Below are positions 16,616 through 24,835 of a stretch of DNA of 64,000 bases, piece after piece (the stretch's first letter is position 1; the number at the start of each line of letters is the position of its first letter). Position numbers and translations under genes: made by a program. The notes below the pieces were generated by a model. The model worked only from the letters and a program-made list of their open reading frames with translations, was not told where the DNA came from and ran no database searches. The stretch comes from Rhodopirellula islandica (GTDB lineage Bacteria; Planctomycetota; Planctomycetia; Pirellulales; Pirellulaceae), in NCBI RefSeq assembly GCF_001027925.1, contig NZ_LECT01000007.1:1-64000 (forward strand), written 5' to 3'.

Positions 16616-18013
16616 TTACAGTCCGGGGATGCCTTTGACGGCGATGCCGTACATCGCCTTGTTTCCTCGATCGCCATCGGTCTGGGGTGGACCGAGTTCA
16701 ACGTTGCTCGCTGCATCGACACGCTTCTTCCAGACCGAGTACTGAACGTAGAGGTCACCAGCTTGATCCGGTTCGATTCCCTGAGCCAAAGGGCTCACCG
16801 GACGCCATGGTCCGCTGCGAAGCGTCCACTCGGTTTTTTGAAATCCGTTCTGTAGCCAGGCAGCGGGCTGCCTGCGTCGGTCATGCATGACGTAAACGTC
16901 TGCCGATCCTGCAAGTTGCAATGAAATGGTCAGCGACTGTTCTTGCCGATCGACGTGGAACGGGCAAACGACGTCGGCGCCGAGCAATTCGGCAGGGAAC
17001 TCTTCGCCTTCCGCGGCTCGCCAAACAACGTCCGGTCGCGGAGTGGAAGCATGCGTCGTGTAGGCAATGGTTCCTTCACGCATTCCACCGGAAAGGATTC
17101 CGTAGAAGCGGTGAAAGCCATCGGTCGCCGCATTGTCCGTGACATTGAGCACGATCGAAGAGGCGTTGCTCGCGGAAAGACCGAATGGTCCCTGCGACAA
17201 CCAGACAGCGGACAGTCGACGCGGCTTGCGACCTTTGCGAAGACGGACCCCTTCGCCTTCGAAGACGTTCAGCGGGCGTCCAATTTTGGAATTGCCCTGA
17301 GAGTCGACTTTGACTTCACCGTCAAAGACAGCCACGCTCGCTTCGTCGTCAGACACATCGACGCCGAAACGAGTGCCAAGATCGATGATTTCTCCATGAT
17401 CGGTCACGACCGTGAAGCCTTGGCCTGACTCCCCAACATCCGCATTCAGACGCCCGTGCGCGAGTCGCAAACGCATCGAGGATTCCAGGGTGCCGTCCAG
17501 TGGACCAGACAAGTCGAGGACAACACCATTGTCCAATCGAACCTGGATTGCTCCTGATTCCAGGCGGATGCGATTCCATTCGATCCAGTCGCCAACCCGA
17601 ACTGTCTGATCGACACCAGCCAGTTGGGCCGCATCGAGAGAAATGACCTCCACCGTAACTGCTGCCGCTGTCGATTGTGGTTCGGCCGTTGGTTTGAACC
17701 ATACGATTCCCACGACCAGGAGCACGGCAGCAGCGAGGCCAGCCAGAATGCCAAAAGGTTGCCAAGCTGACCACGGAAGGACGACGGGGGTTTCCGGAGT
17801 CGGCGCGTGCTCCGAATTGATCGCATCGAATTCGGCATCCGAGAGAGCGGCCAGATCTGATAGGGCTGAGTCCAGATTCAGGTATTCAATGAAAGCACGT
17901 CGGAACTCTGCATCCACACGCAGCGATCGTTCAAGCTCGCCGAGGGCATCGGCGTCAATGATTCCGGCTGCATAGTCTGCAATCAGAGTTTGCTTGTCGG
18001 AAGGGCGACTCAT
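16616..18013 (-). CDS. FecR-domain anti-sigma-like protein
   Basis: 465 residues from the ATG at 18013, which overlaps the sigma-factor stop (ATGA). An N-terminal cytoplasmic four-helix region (about 1-80: TLIADYAAG, LERSLRVDAEFRRAFIEYL) resembles an anti-sigma domain. One transmembrane helix lies at about 93-113. The periplasmic FecR domain (about 125-245) includes VRVGDWIEW, GVVLDLSGP and GEIIDLGTRFGV. The C-terminal 200 residues look like a beta-rich, NPCBM-like module that could sense a ligand. Pairing with an ECF sigma factor and sitting directly upstream of a cytochrome and sulfatases suggests signal-dependent control of that operon, which is inference. Confidence 0.85.
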   Translation of the reverse strand: MSRPSDKQTLIADYAAGIIDADALGELERSLRVDAEFRRAFIEYLNLDSALSDLAALSDAEFDAINSEHAPTPETPVVLPWSAWQPFGILAGLAAAVLLVVGIVWFKPTAEPQSTAAAVTVEVISLDAAQLAGVDQTVRVGDWIEWNRIRLESGAIQVRLDNGVVLDLSGPLDGTLESSMRLRLAHGRLNADVGESGQGFTVVTDHGEIIDLGTRFGVDVSDDEASVAVFDGEVKVDSQGNSKIGRPLNVFEGEGVRLRKGRKPRRLSAVWLSQGPFGLSASNASSIVLNVTDNAATDGFHRFYGILSGGMREGTIAYTTHASTPRPDVVWRAAEGEEFPAELLGADVVCPFHVDRQEQSLTISLQLAGSADVYVMHDRRRQPAAWLQNGFQKTEWTLRSGPWRPVSPLAQGIEPDQAGDLYVQYSVWKKRVDAASNVELGPPQTDGDRGNKAMYGIAVKGIPGL

Positions 18014-18543
18014 GACAGTCCCTCCGTCCCGAGGGTCCGTCGGGTGCACTCAACCAGTTGCAAGCGAATCCGGTGCAACCATTGATAAAACGCGCCCACC
18101 GTCCGACCGCTCCGCTGAGCAACCTGTTGAATCTCGGCTTCCGGCGCATAGGCCGCTAGTACAAGTTGTCTGTTCGGTTGAGGTAGTTTTTCAAGGCATT
18201 GATCCAACGCATCACGCTGGGCAGCCAGCCAGGATTCATCCCGAGTTGCCTCTTCAGCGACCAAGTGAAGCAGGTCCTCGGACAGCACATGACGGTCACG
18301 ACCCTTGTCGCGAAGCCATCCGAGCGATTCATATCGAGCCACGCGAAACGCCCACTTGCGAAACCCATCGCGATCGTCGAGTTGGTCAAACTTCCGCCAA
18401 AGAACGAGCGTGATCCCCTGCATCACGTCGGCTGTGTCCTGCCGAGTGGGCACCAAGCGGCGCACAAACGCACGAATCGCCGCCTCATTCGCGGTGAATA
18501 GCGTCAGGAATAGCTCATGTTTGTCCGCCGATTCTTCGTCCAT
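18010..18543 (-). CDS. ECF sigma factor, Rhodopirellula/Verrucomicrobium type
   Basis: 177 residues from the ATG at 18543; an upstream in-frame ATG at 18567 is less likely. Sigma region 2 lies at about 10-85 (AFVRRLVPTRQDTADVMQGITLVLWRKF, FRKWAFRVARYESLGWLRDKGRDR). Region 4 lies at about 110-170 (LPQPNRQLVLAAYAPEAEIQQVAQRSGRTVGAFYQWLHRIRLQLVECTRR), with a recognisable helix-turn-helix. The sequence has the look of the planctomycete/verrucomicrobial sigma subfamily usually encoded beside FecR proteins. It is expected to direct transcription of its own operon; the promoter should lie between 18544 and 18913 but I could not identify it. Confidence 0.9.
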   Translation of the reverse strand: MDEESADKHELFLTLFTANEAAIRAFVRRLVPTRQDTADVMQGITLVLWRKFDQLDDRDGFRKWAFRVARYESLGWLRDKGRDRHVLSEDLLHLVAEEATRDESWLAAQRDALDQCLEKLPQPNRQLVLAAYAPEAEIQQVAQRSGRTVGAFYQWLHRIRLQLVECTRRTLGTEGLS

Positions 18544-18567
18544 GCCAAATACACTCCACAAATCCAA

Positions 18568-18913
18568 TTGGTTTTACGGAGAAAACCTAGGGGATTTTCG
18601 GCCCCACACAATTGAGCTGACGATGATTCCTCGCGTTCATGACCCTCGACAGCCGATCGAGGGGGCGGATTTCCAAGGGGACGACGTGCCTCCGCGTCGT
18701 TTGCCGAGTGCCAGCGTTGAGAAGTTCCGCTGGTGTCATCGATCCTCCCCCCAAAGCACCGGCTGTGATTTCAGAGACGGCCCTTTGGCGTCGATCAGGG
18801 AATCTGCCAAGTGTGTCGTTCGTTGGCGCGGCGTCGTTCGGTGCTTGAACGACGAGATTGTCGTCCCACCGTCCATGGAACTTTCGCCTCTGCCATTTTC
18901 GGAGGAGGTTCGT
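18568..18913. other. Intergenic region upstream of the ECF sigma gene
   Basis: About 345 bp between the minus-strand sigma gene and the next minus-strand gene. No family is recognisable in the open frames. It should contain the promoter of the sigma-FecR-sulfatase operon. An AAAACCTAGGGGATTTT-like palindrome near 18583-18599 is the most structured site close to the sigma start. Confidence 0.35.
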
Positions 18914-19774
18914 CTATTGCGATTCAAAGACTGCCAATTGTGGAAGATGATCACTCAAGGCAAACGAGGTCTCGTCATTGATGTTGAGCCGGAAGGCCCC
19001 TTCAAACAAGGGCCTGGATTCAACGATTCGATCGGCAATCGGTCCAGCGGCCAGGACGTAGTCGATCCGCCACTTGGGAATGTCCGACTTGATGGTTGGG
19101 CCTTCGCCTTGGCCGACTTGGGTGAACGTGTCGACCCAACCAGCGTCCATCCAAAGTTTGTATTCATCTGTGTCGGGACTGTGATTCAGGTCGCCGATCA
19201 AAAGCATCGACCGACCGGCATCCAGATCTGGTTTCATCGATTCGATCATCGCTCGAATTTCTCTCAGCCGAACGGTGGGATCGGCGGTTGGGAAGAGATG
19301 GGCCGAATGCACGATCAATGGTTCGTCGTCCGACACGTTCACCGTGGCTTGTCCCCAATGTCGGGTGAACAACTCTTTCGGCCTGCCGCCTTGCATGGGG
19401 GCGTTCTTTGACTCCGTGATCTCGAACTTACTCAGCAGCGTTCCTGGCCAATTGCCACCGCTTGGAAATCGAACATGATTCATTCCGAGAAGTTCGGCCA
19501 CTTCTTCGGTCAATTCCACCGCGGGTGATTCGGAGAAGTTGATGATGTCGGGATCGTGCAGGGCCAGTTCCATCGCCAATCGCTTTGCCATCTGCCCTTT
19601 GGCAACCGCTTCCTTCGCCGAGCTACGTTGATTCGGCCATCCCGCGAGTCGGTAAATGTTGTAGGCGATCACTCGGAGTGGCTTGGGAGGCGTCGGATCC
19701 GCGAACAGGTCCGCGTTGGACATGGCGAGGCCGGCTCCGAGAGCTCCGCAGAATTGTCGGCGTGAAATCGTCAT
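18914..19774 (-). CDS. Endonuclease/exonuclease/phosphatase family protein, Tat-exported
   Basis: 286 residues from the ATG at 19774. The Tat-type signal SRRQFCGALGAGLAMS is followed by an EEP domain: AYNIYRLAG, the DIINFSES segment with the metal-binding Glu-like position, VHSAHLFP, LIGDLNHSPDTDE (catalytic Asp/Asn) and the terminal SDHLPQ His. Members of this superfamily hydrolyse phosphodiester or phosphomonoester bonds of nucleic acids, lipids or inositol phosphates; export makes a DNA-repair role unlikely. A paralogue lies at 21904-22857. It is transcribed toward the sigma gene but separated by about 350 bp. Confidence 0.88.
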   Translation of the reverse strand: MTISRRQFCGALGAGLAMSNADLFADPTPPKPLRVIAYNIYRLAGWPNQRSSAKEAVAKGQMAKRLAMELALHDPDIINFSESPAVELTEEVAELLGMNHVRFPSGGNWPGTLLSKFEITESKNAPMQGGRPKELFTRHWGQATVNVSDDEPLIVHSAHLFPTADPTVRLREIRAMIESMKPDLDAGRSMLLIGDLNHSPDTDEYKLWMDAGWVDTFTQVGQGEGPTIKSDIPKWRIDYVLAAGPIADRIVESRPLFEGAFRLNINDETSFALSDHLPQLAVFESQ

Positions 19775-19840
19775 TGGTATCTCCAAAGGGGGGACGCCAA
19801 TTCTATCCTGCTCGTGGTCGCTCCGGTTAGAATCGTGGCA

Positions 19841-20404
19841 ATGAAGAATCCCTTGGAACCGAAACGATTGGAAGTGTTCACCATTTCAAACCTTCTGGCA
19901 GTCTCCGTCCTTTGTTTGCCGGTCGTGCTGGGGATGACGAACTGCGTCACCGCGTGCGGCGATGACCCAGCATTCCGAATCACGACCAAGCACGATCGCG
20001 ACAAGGTGAAGATCGCGGCTGAAGAGGACCGCGTCGTCATCGAAGTTCAAAGCCCGAAGGGAATCAGTCAGGCGGTTGTCGAACGCAGTGATGACCAATG
20101 GCCGGCCAGCGTGATGTTGCGGTTGCACCTGAAAGGGCTGGAGAGACTTCAAGTCATTAACGGCAAAAGGATGCTTGAAGCGAGCGTTTCGAGTCAGGAT
20201 GGCAAGCGGCGAATCAGCAAAGATGATTCGCCGCTGGATGCGAAGCATCCGTCCTGGATGGACATTCGTATGTTGGACAAGGATGGGGAACCCGTCAGAA
20301 GGATTCCGTTGAACGAAGGGTACTTCGAGATGCAACTTCCCAAGGCCTTGTTGGACGACAATCCAAAGTCGATCACGTTCAAGTGGATCGACTTCTATCG
20401 TTGA
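19841..20404 (+). CDS. Conserved hypothetical secreted protein
   Basis: 187 residues from the ATG at 19841; an upstream ATG at 19814 adds nine residues. A hydrophobic N-terminal segment (about 16-32: NLLAVSVLCLPVVLGMT) looks like a signal peptide or anchor. A Cys-containing stretch and a charged, beta-rich domain follow, ending in ITFKWIDFYR. I do not recognise a family. The gene lies 13 bp upstream of the FrnE-like gene, so the two are probably co-transcribed; the AlkB-like gene follows by overlap. Confidence 0.65.
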   Translation: MKNPLEPKRLEVFTISNLLAVSVLCLPVVLGMTNCVTACGDDPAFRITTKHDRDKVKIAAEEDRVVIEVQSPKGISQAVVERSDDQWPASVMLRLHLKGLERLQVINGKRMLEASVSSQDGKRRISKDDSPLDAKHPSWMDIRMLDKDGEPVRRIPLNEGYFEMQLPKALLDDNPKSITFKWIDFYR

Positions 20405-20417
20405 ATCAGGAGCCACA

Positions 20418-21050
20418 ATGAATGTTACCGTCGATGTGATTTCGGATGTCATCTGCCCCTGGTGCTACATCGGCAAGCGGCGGCTTGAAAAGGCGATTGC
20501 CGCGCTGGACGGCCAGCGTGAGGTGCTGGTTCGCTGGCATCCATTCCAGCTGAACCCGACGATGCCCCAAGAAGGCATTCCCCGCAAAGAATATCGCTCT
20601 CGGAAATTTGGCAGTTGGGAACGCTCCATGGATCTGGATGCTCAAGTCAGTGCTGTTGGCGAGTCCGAGGGGATTCACTTTGCCTTTGATAAAACAGAGC
20701 GGACTCCCAACACGGTGGATGCTCACCGACTGATCTGGTTCGCCGATCAGCATGGCTGTCAGGACGCGGTCGTGGAGGGGCTGTTCCGGGCTTACTTCAG
20801 CGAAGGCAGGGACATTGGTGGTCAGCAAACGCTGAGGGAGGTGGCTGCGGAAGCCGGGCTGGATCGACAGCTCGTGGACGACATGCTCCACAGCGACGCG
20901 GGGCTGGACGTCATCGCTCAAGCTGGCGAAAGAGCTCAGCAGCATCAGGTCACTGGCGTTCCTTTCTTCATCGTCCAAAACAAAATCGCTTTGTCGGGTG
21001 CTCAAGCCCCGAAGACGTTTCTTGATGCGTTTGGGCAGGTGCGGGCATGA
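20418..21050 (+). CDS. DsbA/FrnE family thiol oxidoreductase-like protein
   Basis: 210 residues. A thioredoxin-like fold with the active site CPWC at residues 14-17 (SDVICPWCYIGKRRLE), an inserted helical domain (DAHRLIWFADQHGCQDAV, FRAYFSEGRDIGG) and the cis-Pro loop TGVPFFIVQNK near 184-194. The pattern matches FrnE/2-hydroxychromene-2-carboxylate isomerase-like DsbA relatives, which are cytoplasmic; no signal peptide is present. AGGAG precedes the ATG by 5 nt. Its stop overlaps the ATG of the AlkB-like gene (ATGA, 21047-21050), implying coupled translation. Confidence 0.92.
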   Translation: MNVTVDVISDVICPWCYIGKRRLEKAIAALDGQREVLVRWHPFQLNPTMPQEGIPRKEYRSRKFGSWERSMDLDAQVSAVGESEGIHFAFDKTERTPNTVDAHRLIWFADQHGCQDAVVEGLFRAYFSEGRDIGGQQTLREVAAEAGLDRQLVDDMLHSDAGLDVIAQAGERAQQHQVTGVPFFIVQNKIALSGAQAPKTFLDAFGQVRA

Positions 21051-21670
21051 AACGCATTCCCTCCAAAACAATGCAAACGATCTCACTGGCCGATGGAGGT
21101 GTTCTGCATTTCGACGAGTCCTTTCTGCCTTCCGAGTTGGCGGATCGTTACTTGGTTGCCATCAGGGATGAGTGCCATTGGGAGCAGAAGCCGGGGATCT
21201 TCGGACACAGGCAGCCTCGTTTGACGGCTTCCTACGGGGATGCCGGTGCGACCTATCGATACTCTGGAACAGTCAATGTCGCACTTCCGTGGACGCCGAC
21301 GCTGCGGGAGATCAAGGAGAAGATCGAAGCGGTACAGGGCGAGTACAATTTCTGCCTGCTCAATCGCTATCGATCCGGTCAGGACAGCATGGGGATGCAT
21401 GCCGATGACGAACCCGAAATGGGAAGTGTGATTGGATCTTTGTCGCTAGGAGCGACGCGGAACTTTCGGATCAAGCACAACCAGACAAAGGAAACGATGA
21501 GCTTTCCGGTGGGTCATGGGACGCTCATCATCATGTCGGGAACGATGCAGCAATTTTGGAAGCATGAGATCCCCAAGACAAAGAAACCGGTTGATGAGCG
21601 GATCAACCTGACCTACCGGCAGATTGAGGGGACGGCTCCTCAAGCAAAGGATCCGGTGGGAAACGGGTAG
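21047..21670 (+). CDS. AlkB-like 2OG-Fe(II) dioxygenase
   Basis: 207 residues. A double-stranded beta-helix dioxygenase with the iron-binding MHADDEPEM (His-x-Asp) and distal His in WKHEIPK, and a 2-oxoglutarate-binding RINLTYRQI Arg pair near the end. The NRYRSGQDSMGMHADDE segment is typical of AlkB/ALKBH2-3-like enzymes that reverse alkyl damage on nucleic acid bases by oxidative demethylation. It is translationally coupled to the FrnE-like gene. The TAG stop directly abuts a 123-bp inverted-repeat element. Confidence 0.92.
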   Translation: MKRIPSKTMQTISLADGGVLHFDESFLPSELADRYLVAIRDECHWEQKPGIFGHRQPRLTASYGDAGATYRYSGTVNVALPWTPTLREIKEKIEAVQGEYNFCLLNRYRSGQDSMGMHADDEPEMGSVIGSLSLGATRNFRIKHNQTKETMSFPVGHGTLIIMSGTMQQFWKHEIPKTKKPVDERINLTYRQIEGTAPQAKDPVGNG

Positions 21671-21793
21671 TGGTCTGTCACAGCCAAAAGTTAAGGTTGA
21701 TCGTAGTGGACGAGGCGACGAGTCCTTGGATTTGACGCCAGTTCAGGACTGGTCGCCTCGCCCACTACCCTCAGAATAAGTCGTGACAGACCA
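21671..21793. repeat. 123-bp inverted-repeat element E, copy 1
   Basis: Bounded by TGGTCTGT and ACAGACCA. It contains long internal arms, GTAGTGGACGAGGCGACGAG... and its near-complement, with two mismatches in 24 bp. It is about 85 percent identical by eye to 42910-43032 and exactly the same length. It starts directly after the TAG of the AlkB gene and lies between convergent genes. No coding capacity. It looks MITE-like and could act as a two-way transcription terminator. Confidence 0.85.
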
Positions 21794-21903
21794 GCAGGCT
21801 CCCAACGGTGTTTGCTGCGGCAGTGATCTTGCGCTGAAAATGGATCCCCTCTTCAACGCTTCTGAGGGCTGGGGTTCCAACCATCTGTCGCGAGCACAGT
21901 GGC

Positions 21904-22857
21904 TCAGTTCACAGGATGAACCGCAGGCTTGGTGGAGGTCTCCACTTTTAAAACACCGGAAATGGCGAGATGATCGGATTGATCGTAGCCTCGCGACCCG
22001 AAGACGCCTTCTTGGACCACTTGGCTGCTGACGGCGGAACAGTGTTGGTTGTGAAAGATGTAGTCAATTCGGGTGTCGCGGAAGGTCTGGCCAGGATGGC
22101 TCTGGGGATCCGGACGAGTCGTTCGGTACAGATCTTCATAGCCCTGGCTTTCAAGGAAACGGGTGACTTTCCAGCCACCGTCGACATCGACATGGGACTG
22201 TGTGTTGAAGTCACCAAGGATGACCACCGGGAGGTCTTGGTAGGGTTGGAGTTTCTTTGCAATCCCTTCGATCTCTTGCAGCCGCATGGAGGTCATTTTT
22301 TCGTCGCTCCCTTCGCCCCACGGGTGCAGATGCAGGACGAAAACGACGATGCGGTTCCCCTTGGCGGTTTCGAGCACGGCCAAGGTTCCACCACGATGAA
22401 TCGGGACGTCGGAGTCGAAGCGTTCGTGGTCCTTGGCCGCCAGCGCATTGAAGACTTCGGAATGGATGACCTTGTGCTTCGTCAACAGGACCTGTGGCAT
22501 GTAGAACCCATTGATCGTGTGAGTTTTCGCGGGGTGGGGTTCGGTTGGCGAACGCCCGCCGTAGACAGCGTTGAATCCCAGTTCTTGAGCGATCGCTTCG
22601 TTTTTTTTCTCGTTCCAGGCTTCGTTCAAACCGACAATGTCCGCTCCCGATTGGCGGATGATGGTTGCCAAGTCATCCACGCCGATCTGCCACATGTGAA
22701 TGTTGTAGCTGAGCACATTCACATTCTCGGTCGTTTCTCCGGACGTCTTGGTCTGGTCCTCGCCAACGGCAGTCGAAAGCGAGCTTCCATCGCAAACCAA
22801 GAACAGAAGCACTGGAAACAGACGCCATGCGGTTGGCAACGTATCGAGAGGTGGCAT
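21904..22857 (-). CDS. Endonuclease/exonuclease/phosphatase family protein, secreted
   Basis: 317 residues from the ATG at 22857, which gives a signal peptide (AWRLFPVLLFLVCDGSSLS); an ATG at 22917 is also in frame. EEP superfamily motifs: VLSYNIHMWQ, GLNEAW (metal-binding Glu), FVLHLHPWGEG, VILGDFNTQSHVD (catalytic Asp/Asn), RIDYIFHN and SDHLAISG (catalytic His). This pattern fits Mg-dependent phosphodiesterase/phosphatase enzymes; the natural substrate cannot be read from the sequence. It is a paralogue of 18914-19774 and convergent with the AlkB operon across element E. Confidence 0.9.
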   Translation of the reverse strand: MPPLDTLPTAWRLFPVLLFLVCDGSSLSTAVGEDQTKTSGETTENVNVLSYNIHMWQIGVDDLATIIRQSGADIVGLNEAWNEKKNEAIAQELGFNAVYGGRSPTEPHPAKTHTINGFYMPQVLLTKHKVIHSEVFNALAAKDHERFDSDVPIHRGGTLAVLETAKGNRIVVFVLHLHPWGEGSDEKMTSMRLQEIEGIAKKLQPYQDLPVVILGDFNTQSHVDVDGGWKVTRFLESQGYEDLYRTTRPDPQSHPGQTFRDTRIDYIFHNQHCSAVSSQVVQEGVFGSRGYDQSDHLAISGVLKVETSTKPAVHPVN

Positions 22858-23024
22858 TTTAGGTTCGTCAGTGGTTGGGCAAGTGATGGTTGAGATCACT
22901 CGTTGTGATTGATTCAACCCAATCTACTTCCTGACCGAAATCTTGGTGCGCCGAAAGCGGTCGTCCAGTGGAATTGCGATAAGATTGGGTGATGCATTCC
23001 ACTCTCATGAAAGGGCAATCGCCG

Positions 23025-23864
23025 ATGCGTCTTCCTTGTTCTTCTTGGTGTTCATTTGTCGCTCCTCTGTGGGTGGGAGTGTTCTTGGTTGCGATCGCTG
23101 GCTCGCCGCAGAATGCTCATGCCGTGCACGATGGGATGCATCAGGTTCTGTTGCTCGGCGATAGCACCACCGAGGGCAGTGTGCCGAGACGATTGAAACC
23201 AGAGGGGCCACATCTGGAGCGGGTCTTGGAGCAGTTGTTGGCTGCGGAAGAGGGGCTTCCGCCGTTTCAAGTGACCAATTCGAGTCAGGGCGGAGAAACG
23301 ATTCGTCGGTTGTTGGATTCCGGGCGTTACGAACGCAATGGTGCTGATCTACCGGGCCTGGATTACATCTTCATTCGATATGGGATCAACGACCGAGCGA
23401 AGATTGAAAACTTTGTCGAGAACTTCCCGAAACACTTTGCTGAGTTGTGCGAGCGATTGCGAAGCGACCATCCCAACGCCGAACTGATCGCGATGACCGT
23501 GATCCCGTTTTCCAGCGAAGAGGCGAGCGAAGAAATCAACGGGCTCATTCGAAACGCGGCGGCCAAGGCAGGCATCGATGTTTTCGATATCTACCCGCGA
23601 TACAAAGATGAACTGAGCAAGGGCCCCAATGCGCTCAACTATCGCCGTTACGATCTGGGAAAAGTGCCGACAAAGTACCTTGAACTGGTCGAGCCTTTTG
23701 TGCATGGGGATCGTGTCGAGGTGATGGGGAATGAGCTCGATGCAATTTTAGGTGGGCTTCCAGGGTGGTATTCGGATCGACATCCGAACCTCGCGGGATA
23801 CAACGTGATCGCCGACGAGACGGCGAAGTACCTTGCCCGGCGTTTGCGAGAAAAAGCAAACTGA
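23025..23864 (+). CDS. SGNH/GDSL-family hydrolase, secreted
   Basis: 279 residues from the ATG at 23025, chosen because AAGGG lies 9 nt upstream and a signal peptide follows (FVAPLWVGVFLVAIAGSPQNAHA); ATGs at 22989 and 23007 are in frame. Block I is LLLGDSTTEG (nucleophile Ser), block III is IRYGINDRA and block V is YSDRHPNLAGY (Asp-x-x-His-like). These are esterase/lipase-type motifs common in carbohydrate de-esterification in planctomycetes. Family membership is solid; the substrate is unknown. Confidence 0.85.
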   Translation: MRLPCSSWCSFVAPLWVGVFLVAIAGSPQNAHAVHDGMHQVLLLGDSTTEGSVPRRLKPEGPHLERVLEQLLAAEEGLPPFQVTNSSQGGETIRRLLDSGRYERNGADLPGLDYIFIRYGINDRAKIENFVENFPKHFAELCERLRSDHPNAELIAMTVIPFSSEEASEEINGLIRNAAAKAGIDVFDIYPRYKDELSKGPNALNYRRYDLGKVPTKYLELVEPFVHGDRVEVMGNELDAILGGLPGWYSDRHPNLAGYNVIADETAKYLARRLREKAN

Positions 23865-23994
23865 GTGGCCAGGCGAATTCAGCTGTGTTGGTGTTTGGCG
23901 GCAGACCTGAACGCCTCACATGCTTGATCGCAATCCCCTCGCCGCTCGACCTCTTCGGAGGCAAGAGATGGAAACGCCGGGCATCGAGCTCCTC

Positions 23995-24118
23995 AGCAGG
24001 CGCGCAGAAGTCATCGGGGATGTGAGCCGCTCGGCGTTCGCCACGGTTTCCTCGCACAACCGGGCTCACGCCCAATCGGCTCACGTGGTTGGACCCAATC
24101 ATTCCTGCCAACCTGCTT
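23995..24118. repeat. Dispersed repeat family R1, copy D (inverted pair)
   Basis: The left half runs from AGCAGGCGCGCAGAAGTCATCGGGG through GTGAGCCGCTCGGCGTTCGCC. The right half is its inverted, better conserved counterpart ending in CATTCCTGCCAACCTGCTT. It sits between the convergent SGNH hydrolase and HAD genes. No coding function is seen in 23865-24142. Confidence 0.8.
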
Positions 24119-24142
24119 CTTCGAGAAGGATGAGCGTCCGTT

Positions 24143-24835
24143 TTACCTGGAGAGTTGGCTGGTTTGGTCGACCAACTGGAGCAGGTCACGGAGGTGATGG
24201 ATCACCGCGGTCGGATTGGATTGCAGCAATTCGTTTTCGGGTTGGGCACCGGTCGTGATGCCCAGAGCCATTCCACAGTTTGCGTTCTGCCCTTCTTCGA
24301 TGTCGATGCGCGAGTCACCGATTTTGACGACGGCGGATGCATCGGTGACTTGCGTCAGTGCCATGGCGAGGTAGATCATGTCGGGCCCCGGACGCCCGGT
24401 TTCAACATCGCTGGCGGTGACCAGCGCGTCGAAGTCCTGCCCGACGACCCAGCCAATTTTGTGAACCAGCTTTTCGGCAGTCGGGCGATCGTAGCCGGTG
24501 TTGAGGACGACTTTGATTCCGCGTGAATGAAGCTCGCGAAAGGTCTCGGATGCGCCCGGTTGTTCCGTGACATCGAGGGTGTCGTAGGCTTCGGCGAGTC
24601 GCCTTCGGAAGTCAGCAAAAATCGACTGGACTTCGGTGTCGGGATGGTCGTTGCCATCCAACGCCAGCACGTCCCGAATGGCTTGGGATTTTTCCTTCCC
24701 TGCGCCCGCCGATTGGACTTGTTCTTGCGTGAAGTTGTATCCGGCGGCGTTGATGGCCTGACGCACCGTTTTGTAGACGACATTGTTTTCGTCCACGGTG
24801 GTTCCAGCCATGTCAAAGACGACAAGTTCAATCAT
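24143..24835 (-). CDS. PhnX-like (phosphonatase-like) HAD hydrolase
   Basis: 230 residues. HAD motif I is VFDMAGTTVDE, with the nucleophile Asp at residue 8. A cap domain carries AGAGKEKSQAIRDVL, motif II is VVLNTGY, motif III Lys lies near the RPTAEKLV segment and motif IV is VVKIGDSRIDIEEG. The closest family I know is the phosphonatase-like group TIGR03351, proposed to cleave the C-P bond of a phosphonoacetaldehyde-like intermediate. It overlaps the upstream FAD oxidoreductase gene by 8 bp, so they form one operon with the DUF5690 gene. Confidence 0.85.
   Translation of the reverse strand: MIELVVFDMAGTTVDENNVVYKTVRQAINAAGYNFTQEQVQSAGAGKEKSQAIRDVLALDGNDHPDTEVQSIFADFRRRLAEAYDTLDVTEQPGASETFRELHSRGIKVVLNTGYDRPTAEKLVHKIGWVVGQDFDALVTASDVETGRPGPDMIYLAMALTQVTDASAVVKIGDSRIDIEEGQNANCGMALGITTGAQPENELLQSNPTAVIHHLRDLLQLVDQTSQLSR

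Noticed and set aside
21970..22893. 307-residue frame antisense to the EEP-family gene
   Set aside because: The minus-strand frame carries all catalytic motifs; this one has none.
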